Source: Acidisoma cellulosilyticum (GTDB lineage: Bacteria; Pseudomonadota; Alphaproteobacteria; Acetobacterales; Acetobacteraceae). Taken from it: DNA of 64,000 nt. The position numbers and the translations under genes were made by a program. A model generated the notes under the pieces. The model saw nothing but the letters and a program-made list of their open reading frames with translations. It had not been told where the DNA came from and ran no database searches. Positions 8,892 through 15,837 of this stretch are shown here, piece by piece. Within the stretch, counting starts at the first letter, position 1; each line of letters starts with the position of its first letter. The stretch is taken from the NCBI RefSeq assembly GCF_020621385.1, contig NZ_JAESVA010000003.1, positions 434,001-498,000 of the forward strand, read 5' to 3'.

Positions 8892-9629
8892 ATGGCCAAG
8901 CTCAGTGTGAACCTGAACAAGATCGCCTTGCTCAGAAACTCCCGCCATACCGGGGTGCCGGACGTCGCGCATTTCGCGCGTCTGGCGCATGAGGCCGGCG
9001 CCCATGGCCTGACGGTTCACCCGCGGCCGGATGAGCGGCATATCCGCCGCACGGATGTCTTCATGCTCGACCGGCTGATGCGCCCCTGGCGCCCGGAATT
9101 CGAGTTCAATATCGAGGGTTATCCGGATCCGCGCTTCATGGATCTGATCGCTGAGGTAAGACCCGAGCAATGCACGCTGGTGCCTGACGCGCCGGGTGCC
9201 TTCACCTCCGACGAGGGCTGGAAACTTGGCCCCGACCAGATGGGCCTGGCCCGCACGGCCATTCAGCAACTGAAGGCCCAGGGCAGCCGCGCCATTCTTT
9301 TCGTCGATCCCAACCCCGATATCGTGAGCCGCGTCATCGACGCAGGCGCCGAGGGGATTGAGCTTTATACCGGCGGCTATGCCCAGGCCGTCCGCGAAGG
9401 CCGCCAGGCTGAACTGCTCGCCGCCTGTGGGGAAACCTGTGCCAAAGCGCGGGCGGCGGGGCTCGCGGTCAATGTCGGACATGACCTCAATCTCGACAAT
9501 CTGCCGCCGCTGGTCGCCGCCATGCCGGGTCTGGCTGAGGCATCGATCGGGCATGAGCTGACGGCCGATGCGCTCGTCCTCGGCTGGGCGGAAGCCATCC
9601 GCCGCTACGCGGCGGCGCTCGCCGGATAA
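8892..9629 (+). CDS. pdxJ: Pyridoxine 5'-phosphate synthase
   Basis: A TIM-barrel enzyme (245 residues, usual length) that condenses 1-deoxyxylulose 5-phosphate with 3-amino-2-oxopropyl phosphate to pyridoxine 5'-phosphate. LSVNLNKIALLRNSR at the start, GAHGLTVHPRPDERHI around residues 37-52, FNIEGYP near 75, and NVGHDLNLDN near 197 are PdxJ hallmarks with the active-site His, Arg and Glu. It sits directly after the dioxygenase gene on the same strand and probably shares its transcript. The next gene, the metal-binding protein, has its own operator. Confidence 0.94.
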   Translation: MAKLSVNLNKIALLRNSRHTGVPDVAHFARLAHEAGAHGLTVHPRPDERHIRRTDVFMLDRLMRPWRPEFEFNIEGYPDPRFMDLIAEVRPEQCTLVPDAPGAFTSDEGWKLGPDQMGLARTAIQQLKAQGSRAILFVDPNPDIVSRVIDAGAEGIELYTGGYAQAVREGRQAELLAACGETCAKARAAGLAVNVGHDLNLDNLPPLVAAMPGLAEASIGHELTADALVLGWAEAIRRYAAALAG

Positions 9630-9689
9630 TAGAACCGCGATCGACCGGCTGGAGCCGTGTAACGATATAGTGTAACACCTCTCTGGACA

Positions 9690-9725
9690 GGTGATTTTGA
9701 TACGTTATAACATATCAAAATCACC
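9690..9725. promoter_or_regulatory. 36-bp near-perfect palindrome, probable Zur (zinc-uptake regulator) operator
   Basis: The half-sites GGTGATTTTGATA and TATCAAAATCACC flank a GTTATAAC core; 17 of 18 base pairs match, with only C9703/A9712 unpaired. The centre, GATACGTTATAACATATC, closely resembles the GTTATAAC-type Zur/Fur-family boxes of alphaproteobacteria. It lies 7 to 43 bases before the AGGAT/ATG of the metal-binding protein gene, and a TATAGT -10-like hexamer occurs about 20 bases upstream, at 9666, so the palindrome would cover the start of transcription. No T tract follows, which argues against a terminator. Confidence 0.75.
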
Positions 9726-9741
9726 CACCACGAGGATGGTT

Positions 9742-10674
9742 ATGCGACTGAAGACAGCATTGGCGCGCGGCCTGACGGCCATCGCCCTGACAGCGACACT
9801 CGGCCTGGTGGCCCAGGCAAGGGCGGCGGCGGCTATTCAGGCGGTCGGCGTCGAAAATGAATATGCCGATGTCATCGGGCAGATCGGCGGCACCTATGTT
9901 CATGTCACCACGATCATGTCGGACCCCAATACCGATCCGCATTCCTTCGAAGTCAGCCCCAGGATCGCTGCCAGCATCGCGGGCGCCGATCTGATCGTCG
10001 AAAACGGCATCGGCTATGACAGCTGGGCCGATAAGATGATCGCGGCGGCCCCCAAAGTCGGGCGCCAGGTCATCAATGTCCAGCACCTGCGGGCTTTGCC
10101 GGATGACACGGCCAATCCGCATCTTTGGTACGATCCCGCGACCATGCCCTTGGTGGCGCAGGCGATTGCCGCGAAGCTTTCGGCGCTCGACCCCGCCCAT
10201 GCCGCCTATTTCGCATCTCAGGAAGCGGCCTTCGCGGCCAGCCTGAAACCCTGGTTCGCGGCCCTCGCCACGTTCAAAGTAACTTATCCGAACACCGCAG
10301 TCGCGGTGACGGAGCCGGTGGGCGACTACATGCTGCATGCGGCGGGCGCGACAATCGAAACGCCCTGGGCGCTGGAAGCGGCCATCATGAACGATACCGA
10401 TCCGGCGCCCCAAGATGTCACCAAGCAGAACGCCTTGCTGAAGAACGGGGCCGTCAAGGTCTTCCTGTACAACCAGCAGGTAACCGATCCGCTGACGCAA
10501 TCTTTCCTGGAACTGGCCCATAAGGCGGGAATCCCGGTCGTCGGCGTCTATGAAACCATGCCGACCCCAGGCTACAGCTATCAAAGCTGGATGCTGGCCG
10601 AGGTTAAGGCCCTGACAAAGGCGCTCGCGGACAAGACTTCCACCGAAAGCCTGCTATCGGCGTCTTCAAAATAA
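9742..10674 (+). CDS. znuA: Zinc/manganese-type ABC transporter substrate-binding protein (cluster A-I)
   Basis: A 310-residue periplasmic binding protein. Residues 1-30 form a signal peptide (positive start, hydrophobic stretch, cleavage near AQARAAA). Metal-site motifs are DPHSFE near residue 66 and NPHLWYDP near 125, but the usual third histidine of ZnuA/TroA appears as TEPVGDYML, that is Glu, and no His-rich loop is present. ATG at 9742 has GAGG six bases upstream; the ATG at 9736 would leave no spacing. It heads a four-gene importer operon. Zinc is the best guess because of the Zur-like operator; manganese is possible. Confidence 0.85.
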   Translation: MRLKTALARGLTAIALTATLGLVAQARAAAAIQAVGVENEYADVIGQIGGTYVHVTTIMSDPNTDPHSFEVSPRIAASIAGADLIVENGIGYDSWADKMIAAAPKVGRQVINVQHLRALPDDTANPHLWYDPATMPLVAQAIAAKLSALDPAHAAYFASQEAAFAASLKPWFAALATFKVTYPNTAVAVTEPVGDYMLHAAGATIETPWALEAAIMNDTDPAPQDVTKQNALLKNGAVKVFLYNQQVTDPLTQSFLELAHKAGIPVVGVYETMPTPGYSYQSWMLAEVKALTKALADKTSTESLLSASSK

Positions 10675-11490
10675 ATGGATGCAATGAATACCCTGGCGGA
10701 AACGCTGACCGTCTCTCAGCTGAGCGTCTCCTTCCCTGGCCGCCAGGTACTGCAGGACGTGAGCTTTTCGCTCGCGTCCGGCGAAGTCTGCGGGCTGATC
10801 GGATCGAACGGTTCCGGCAAGACAACCTTGCTGCGGACGATCCTGGGCCTGCAGGCGGCGACCAGCGGCACCGTCCATCTCAATGGTGCGGTCGGTTATG
10901 TGCCGCAGAAGATCGCCTTCGATATGGATATGCCGCTGCGTGCGCGGGACGTGGTGGGGCTAGGGCTGGACGGCAACCGCCTCGGCCTGCCGCTGCCCTC
11001 GCTGTCCAAACGCCGCAAGGTCGATGCCATGCTGCGGGCCGTGGGCGCCGAGGCTTTCGCCGATCAGCGCATCGGCGATCTATCCGGCGGGCAGCAGCAG
11101 CGCGTGCTGATTGCGCACGCCATGATCCGCCGCCCGCGCCTGCTGCTGCTGGACGAGCCGCTCGCCAATCTGGACGTCCGCGCGGTCGCCGATATCGTGG
11201 GACTGCTCAACCGCTTCGCGCGGGAAGAGGGCGTCACCGTACTGGTCTCCGCGCATGACATGAACCCGCTGCTCTCGGTCATGGACCGCATCGTCTATCT
11301 GGCGCAGGGCCGGGCTGCCACGGGAAGAACCGAGACCGTGGTGCGCACGGAAGTGCTCAGCCGGCTGTACGGCCATCATATCGATGTCATACGCGTGCAT
11401 GGGCGCGTGCTGGTCATCGCGGCCGGCGCGGCCGACGAGATCCCGATCGCGGTTGAGAAGCATCCCGTCCATGTCTGCGAAATTCCCTGA
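10675..11490 (+). CDS. znuC: Metal ABC transporter ATP-binding protein
   Basis: A 271-residue cytoplasmic ATPase powering the importer. Walker A GSNGSGKTTLL near residue 43, Q-loop YVPQK near 78, signature LSGGQQQR near 139, Walker B LLLLDEPLANLD near 157 and H-loop SAHDMN. The gene starts immediately after the binding-protein stop codon (ATG at 10675; a second ATG at 10684 is also possible). Length and the MntB/ZnuC-like sequence fit metal-chelate importers of the ABC-3 type. Confidence 0.88.
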   Translation: MDAMNTLAETLTVSQLSVSFPGRQVLQDVSFSLASGEVCGLIGSNGSGKTTLLRTILGLQAATSGTVHLNGAVGYVPQKIAFDMDMPLRARDVVGLGLDGNRLGLPLPSLSKRRKVDAMLRAVGAEAFADQRIGDLSGGQQQRVLIAHAMIRRPRLLLLDEPLANLDVRAVADIVGLLNRFAREEGVTVLVSAHDMNPLLSVMDRIVYLAQGRAATGRTETVVRTEVLSRLYGHHIDVIRVHGRVLVIAAGAADEIPIAVEKHPVHVCEIP

Positions 11491-11497
11491 CGCAGCC

Positions 11498-12376
11498 ATG
11501 TCTGTCTTAGATCTTCTGTTCGCGCCCGGATTTTTCGCGAGCGCCCCGGTTCAGACGGCGCTGATCATCGGCAGCGCGGCCGCCATCGTCTCAGCGCTCA
11601 TCGGCGTCTTCACCGTGCTGCGCGGCCAGTCCTTCGCCGGCCACGCGCTGTCCGATATCAGCAGTGCCGGCGGTTCGGTCGCCTTCCTGCTCGGCATCAG
11701 CGCGCTTTGGGGATTTCTCGGCGTCGCCGTTCTGGCGGCGGGCGCGCTGGAACTGGCTGGCCTACGCCGCGCGAAAGAGCGCGATCTGGTCACCGGCATC
11801 GTGCTCGGCGCCGGATTGGGGCTGACGGCTTTGCTGCTGCATCTCGATATCGGCACGCGCAGTTCCGGCGGGGCCGCGATCTCCGTCATGTTCGGGTCGA
11901 TCTTCGCCATTCCGGCATCGATGGTCCTATCCATGCTCGGCGTCAGTGCCGTCGCCGTGCTGCTGATCGGGCTGATCTACCGCCCGCTGCTGCTGACCTC
12001 GCTCGATCCCAATCTCGCATCGGCGCAAGGCGTGCGGGTGCATGCCGTCGGGCTGCTGCATCTGCTGATCCTGTCGCTGGCCGTGACGCTCTCGGCCATG
12101 ACGATCGGCGCGATCCTGTCCACGGCCTTGCTGATCGGCCCGGCAGCGGCGGCGGTCCAGATCGCCCGCCGACCCGGCCGCGCGCTGATCCTGGCCGTGC
12201 TGTTTGGCCTCATCGCGACCTGGGGCGGCGTGCTGCTGGCCTATGACAGCTACGCCTGGACGCCGGGCCAGGCCTGGCCCGTGAGCTTCTTCATCACCAG
12301 CCTGGCCTTTCTGATCTATCTGGGCGCCCGGCTTTGGAAGCGCCTGCCGATCGCACGCCGGACGGCGGAGGCCTGA
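11498..12376 (+). CDS. znuB: Metal ABC transporter permease (first)
   Basis: A 292-residue ABC-3 family membrane protein with about eight hydrophobic helices and the family segment GVFTVLRGQSFAGHALSDISSAGG near residues 30-55. I chose MSVLDLLFAPGFF at 11498, seven bases after the ATPase stop, because homologues start close before the 'LFAP' motif; an ATG at 11471 overlapping the ATPase gene is the alternative. It is followed by a second permease, so the channel is probably a heterodimer. Confidence 0.85.
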   Translation: MSVLDLLFAPGFFASAPVQTALIIGSAAAIVSALIGVFTVLRGQSFAGHALSDISSAGGSVAFLLGISALWGFLGVAVLAAGALELAGLRRAKERDLVTGIVLGAGLGLTALLLHLDIGTRSSGGAAISVMFGSIFAIPASMVLSMLGVSAVAVLLIGLIYRPLLLTSLDPNLASAQGVRVHAVGLLHLLILSLAVTLSAMTIGAILSTALLIGPAAAAVQIARRPGRALILAVLFGLIATWGGVLLAYDSYAWTPGQAWPVSFFITSLAFLIYLGARLWKRLPIARRTAEA

Positions 12377-12381
12377 TCCCG

Positions 12382-13173
12382 ATGTTCGCAAGCTATATGA
12401 TCAACGGCTGGATCATGGCGACGATCATCGCGGTCCTGGCCGGCGCGGTCGGGCTGTTCGTCGTGCTGCGCGGCATGAGCTTCGCGGCCCATGCCTTGCC
12501 GCTCGGCGCCTTTCCCGGCGCGGCGGCGGCCAATCTGCTCGGCATCAATGAGTTGTGGGGGCTGATCGGCTTTTCCGGCCTCGGCGTCATCGGCATCACG
12601 CAACTGGCCCAGCGGCAGCGGCGCGATGTCGCGACCGCTTTGGTGCTGATGGCGCTGCTCGGCCTCGGCACCTTGTTCCTCAGCCTCTCGGGCCATTACG
12701 CCCAGGGCGTCTACGCGCTGTTGTTCGGCCAATTGGTCAGCGTCAGCCGGGCGCAGATCTGGCCGGTGCTGGCGCTCGGCCTTGTCATCCTCGTCGCCAT
12801 CGGGATCTGTTTCCGGCCGCTGCTGTTGAGCACGCTGTCGCCCGATCTGGCCGCCACCCACGGCGTTTCACCCAAGCGCACCGATTTCGGCTTTCTGCTG
12901 CTGGTGGGGGCGGCCACCGCCATGGCGCTGCCGGTGGTGGGGGCTCTTCTCGTCTTCAGCCTCATGGTCGGGCCCGCCGCCGCCGCGCGCAGCCTGACGG
13001 ATCGGCCTGCGACCGCGCTGCTGCTGTCGGTCGGGCTCGCTTTGCTGACGGTCTGGGCTTCGATCGCGGCCGCCTATGTCAGCGACTGGCCGATCGGCTT
13101 TTTCGTGGGAGCTTTGGCCGCAGCCTTCTTCGCGGTCGCGCAACTCTCCCGCCGGTTCCGCCGCGCGGCTTAG
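12382..13173 (+). CDS. Metal ABC transporter permease (second)
   Basis: A 263-residue ABC-3 permease with the same fold as the preceding gene but clearly diverged: GLFVVLRGMSFAAHALPLGAFPGAAAA replaces the family loop, and LVFSLMVGPAAAARSL corresponds to the conserved late segment. Begins at ATG 12382, five bases after the first permease. Paired permeases occur in Mn/Fe/Zn importers such as SitCD, so the importer may be closer to that layout than to ZnuABC with one permease. Confidence 0.85.
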   Translation: MFASYMINGWIMATIIAVLAGAVGLFVVLRGMSFAAHALPLGAFPGAAAANLLGINELWGLIGFSGLGVIGITQLAQRQRRDVATALVLMALLGLGTLFLSLSGHYAQGVYALLFGQLVSVSRAQIWPVLALGLVILVAIGICFRPLLLSTLSPDLAATHGVSPKRTDFGFLLLVGAATAMALPVVGALLVFSLMVGPAAAARSLTDRPATALLLSVGLALLTVWASIAAAYVSDWPIGFFVGALAAAFFAVAQLSRRFRRAA

Positions 13174-13191
13174 CTGTCAAAGGCAAGAAGG

Positions 13192-13554
13192 CTAAGGACG
13201 CTCGCCGTCTTCAATCCGAGACTGCAAGCCCGCGACCATCGCATCGTAACCAATCGCCAGGATGCGCAGATCGCTGCCGACCACTCGCGCGATAAGGATA
13301 TGCCTGGGCCTTCCAACCCCGCCTTCGCCGACAGGAACCCGGGCTCGGCTATGGCGGAGATGATAATGGATCCGGTCACCAACCATCTGAGCGCCAGGCC
13401 GCGAAGGATTGGCCAATAGGTCGCGGATAGCCTGACCGACCAGCACTTCGTAGCGCCGCCTCGCGGCCAAACCGAATTCGATTTCGCTCTCTCGAAAAAT
13501 CCTGGTGAGCTGTCTAAGCGCTGACGGAGAAAAGTCGTAGTTGACTAAGGTCAC
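13192..13554 (-). CDS. ParE/RelE-family toxin
   Basis: A 120-residue basic protein with the RelE/ParE fold pattern: SPSALRQLTRIFRES at the start, ARRRYEVLVGQAIRDLLANP, then a beta-rich end with HYHLRHSRAR and ILAIGYDAM. It starts at GTG 13554, overlapping the antitoxin stop by four bases, the usual antitoxin-first arrangement. Slightly longer than typical ParE (about 95-100). Target (gyrase or mRNA) cannot be told from sequence. Confidence 0.78.
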   Translation of the reverse strand: MTLVNYDFSPSALRQLTRIFRESEIEFGLAARRRYEVLVGQAIRDLLANPSRPGAQMVGDRIHYHLRHSRARVPVGEGGVGRPRHILIARVVGSDLRILAIGYDAMVAGLQSRIEDGERP

Positions 13555-13826
13555 TCTTCGTCGCGGCCAAGAGAGGCCAGAAAAGCGCCGAGGTCTTCTG
13601 GGGCGACACGCTTATACGCGCCCCTTGCGATCTCAGCCTCACCCTGATCGCCCAGGCGCTGGAGATAGGCAAGATGGGCTTGCTCACGGTCTAGGTCGGC
13701 CTCGTACCGGCGAAGCGCTTCGCGAATCACTTCGCTGGAACTGGCGTGGTGACCGGCAGAGACCAGACTGTCCATGAGCGACAAATGGTGCTCGGTGAAC
13801 GAGATGGTTCGGGGTGCTGCAGGCAT
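13551..13826 (-). CDS. ParD-like (CopG-type) antitoxin
   Basis: A 91-residue protein opening with a ribbon-helix-helix DNA-binding domain: RTISFTEHHLSLMDSLVSAGHHASSSEVIREALRRYE is described by its strand RTISFTEH and the helix SSSEVIREALRRYE. The C-terminal part is acidic and would wrap the toxin. Start ATG 13826 (MPAAPRTIS) has an AGGAGAG box upstream and is preferred to 13844. Likely autoregulates the pair through the RHH domain. Confidence 0.8.
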   Translation of the reverse strand: MPAAPRTISFTEHHLSLMDSLVSAGHHASSSEVIREALRRYEADLDREQAHLAYLQRLGDQGEAEIARGAYKRVAPEDLGAFLASLGRDEE

Positions 13827-14001
13827 ATCAGGCTCTCCTTCCAAGTCGAAGACTAGCGCCCTTATGAGGTTCTAACAAGAAAACAAGCCGTCTCAGTCCA
13901 AAGTCACCGGTCCTGAGCGTAAAGTTTCACCAAGAATAGATTGCTCGACGCGCTGATCCGTGCGTCTTCCCATTTTGCCTGATGCAGGATGGTAGATTCT
14001 C

Positions 14002-14475
14002 ATGGCTCGTCTCTCGATCGGTGACCGCGTATCGGATGTCAGTGGCGCGCATGAGGGCAGGCTCATCGATATCGACGGTGAGACGGCCTATGTCATGCAG
14101 GCCAATGGCGTCGAGATCGAATTTCCGCTCGCTAAGCTCAAGCCCTATGAAGAGCCGGACGCGAAGGCGTCCGTCAGCGTCGCCGGGCAGCCTCATGGCC
14201 CGACACTCAACCTCATCCAACGCCGGCTGCTGGCATCCGTCCCCGATGAGATCCGCCGCGCCGTGGCACAGAGCTATGAAAAGGGCGCCGATGGCGGCCC
14301 GCGTCAGGCCTTCGCCGACCTGCCGGACGACAAGAAGCTGGAGACGATCCGCATTTACCTACCGTCTCTGCCGCGACACCTGCTCAGCCCCCATCTGAAA
14401 CTCGTCGTCGCCTTCCGCGACATGGCCAAGGACGTGGCCCCGCGCGGCGAAAGCCGTCACACGCGGAGAGCATGA
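14002..14475 (+). CDS. Conserved small protein with SH3/KOW-like N-terminus, function unknown
   Basis: A 157-residue protein I do not recognise. The first 50 residues (LSIGDRVSDVSGAHEGRLIDI, then TAYVMQANGVEIEFPLAKLKPYE) look like a small beta-barrel of the KOW/Tudor kind. The second half, from about residue 65, is helical with a conserved-looking SVPDEIRRAV segment and an R-rich tail. No signal peptide or membrane helix. It stands alone between the toxin-antitoxin pair and the MerR gene, facing the latter (6-base gap between convergent ends). Confidence 0.6.
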   Translation: MARLSIGDRVSDVSGAHEGRLIDIDGETAYVMQANGVEIEFPLAKLKPYEEPDAKASVSVAGQPHGPTLNLIQRRLLASVPDEIRRAVAQSYEKGADGGPRQAFADLPDDKKLETIRIYLPSLPRHLLSPHLKLVVAFRDMAKDVAPRGESRHTRRA

Positions 14476-14481
14476 AGCGCC

Positions 14482-14892
14482 TCAACCGAAGGCGGGCGGC
14501 GTCCCATAATCGGAGAACCGAGGCTCGGGCCGGTCATCCTCCTGCCTCAGCCAATCGATCTTGGCGCGCAGATAGGCGGTCATGGCATTCAAATGCGCGG
14601 CCTTCTCCTCAAGTCGCGCAAGCTGCTGGGACATGATCTCGGCACTGCGCTGCCGGGTCATCTGACCCGCGCGATGCTCCTCGCCGAGGGCCGCGATCTC
14701 CTTGAGCGAAAATCCCAAGGACTGCGCCAGGCGGATGATCCGCGCCACATCGACAAGCTCTGCCGTGAAGACCTGATAGGGATTGCGGCCACCCTTGGTG
14801 CTCGTCTCCGGCACCAGTAGGCCAAGCCGCACGTAAAACCTGACGGTGTCGGTGCTCAATCCCGTGGTCCGCGCAAATTCCGAAATCAGCAT
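14482..14892 (-). CDS. MerR-family transcriptional regulator
   Basis: A 136-residue regulator. The N-terminus MLISEFARTTGLSTDTVRFYVRLGLL is the MerR winged helix-turn-helix, followed by AELVDVARIIRLAQSLGFSLKEI and a long dimerisation helix (residues 75-115). There is no cysteine-rich metal loop, so an organic or redox signal is more likely than a metal. ATG 14892 is preceded by AAGGAG six bases upstream, which decides against the ATG at 14910. It is divergent from an SDR gene whose promoter has the 19-bp spacer MerR proteins act on. Confidence 0.88.
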   Translation of the reverse strand: MLISEFARTTGLSTDTVRFYVRLGLLVPETSTKGGRNPYQVFTAELVDVARIIRLAQSLGFSLKEIAALGEEHRAGQMTRQRSAEIMSQQLARLEEKAAHLNAMTAYLRAKIDWLRQEDDRPEPRFSDYGTPPAFG

Positions 14893-14902
14893 CACTGGCT
14901 CC

Positions 14903-14933
14903 TTGACCATGGACTTAGCTCCAGGGTTATGCC
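14903..14933 (+). promoter_or_regulatory. MerR-type promoter of the SDR gene (19-bp spacer)
   Basis: TTGACC (14903-14908) and TATGCC (14928-14933) are separated by exactly 19 bases, the over-long spacer characteristic of promoters activated by MerR-family proteins. The -35 box overlaps the ribosome-binding region of the divergent merR gene. A clear dyad in the spacer is weak, so the operator itself is inferred. Confidence 0.6.
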
Positions 14934-14961
14934 TCAGGGCCGGATGATTGAGGAGTGGATA

Positions 14962-15822
14962 ATGACAAAGACCGCGCTTGTAACAGGGGCCTCGTCTGGC
15001 ATCGGCGAGGCGACGGTCCGGCGACTGCTGCGCGATGGATTTCGGGTCTATGCCGCCGCCCGGCGCCTGGATCGGATGGCACCATTGGAAGCCGCGGGGG
15101 CCAGGGTCATTGCGCTGGATCTGACCGATGACGCCTCCATGGTAGGCGTCATCGATCGGATCGCCGCCGAGGCCGGAAGGCTGGACGTGCTGGTCAATAA
15201 TGCCGGCTACGGCGCTTATGGCGCGCTTGAGGATGTGGACCTCGCTGAGGGCCGCAGGCAGTTCGAGGTCAATGTCTTTGGCCTCGCAAGGCTCTGCCAA
15301 CTGGCCCTGCCGATGATGCGGCGGCAGGGCAGCGGCAAGCTGGTCAACGTCACCTCGATCGGCGGCAAGGGCGGTGAGCCCTTCGGCAGTTGGTACCATG
15401 CGACGAAATTCGCCGTCGAAGGCATGAGCGATTGCATCAGGATGGAACTGGCACCGCTCGGGATCGACGTCATCGTCATCGAACCCGGTGCGATCCGAAC
15501 CGAATGGGGCGGCATCGCGCGCGACAGCCTGCTCAACGCTTCGGGACATTCAGCCTATGGCCCCTGGGCGCGGCGGCATGCCTGGATGCTGGGCAGTGCC
15601 ACGGAGTCACGGCTGCCCTCGCCGCCCGAGGTCGTCGCGAATACCATTGCGAAGGCGGTCGCGGCATCGCGCCCCCGCATACGCTACGCGACCGGCGGTG
15701 GTGCCCGGTTCTTCCTGTTCTTGCGGCGCGTGCTGTCGGACCGGCTTTTCGACAGGTTCATGTGGTGGGTGTCGCAGCGGGCTGGCGGATCGGCACAGAT
15801 GGCCGCCGGCAATAATGCCTGA
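14962..15822 (+). CDS. SDR-family oxidoreductase
   Basis: A 286-residue classical short-chain dehydrogenase. Cofactor motif TGASSGIG (residues 9-16), an arginine-rich end of strand 2 (AAARRLDR) that suggests NADP, NNAGYG, the catalytic Ser in NVTSIGG and YHATK. The C-terminal FFLFLRRVLSDRLFDRFMWWV is hydrophobic and may touch the membrane. ATG 14962 has GGAG seven bases upstream. It is divergent from a MerR regulator and probably its target; the substrate is unknown. Confidence 0.87.
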   Translation: MTKTALVTGASSGIGEATVRRLLRDGFRVYAAARRLDRMAPLEAAGARVIALDLTDDASMVGVIDRIAAEAGRLDVLVNNAGYGAYGALEDVDLAEGRRQFEVNVFGLARLCQLALPMMRRQGSGKLVNVTSIGGKGGEPFGSWYHATKFAVEGMSDCIRMELAPLGIDVIVIEPGAIRTEWGGIARDSLLNASGHSAYGPWARRHAWMLGSATESRLPSPPEVVANTIAKAVAASRPRIRYATGGGARFFLFLRRVLSDRLFDRFMWWVSQRAGGSAQMAAGNNA

Positions 15823-15837
15823 AGCCTGCGGGCCGGA

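Noticed and set aside
9690-9725. Palindrome read as the terminator of pdxJ
   Set aside because: No T tract follows either arm, it sits just before the importer ribosome-binding site, and its GTTATAAC core fits an operator better.
13192-15822. Integrated mobile element around the toxin-antitoxin pair
   Set aside because: No integrase, transposase, tRNA target or flanking direct repeats were found; a lone toxin-antitoxin pair is not sufficient.
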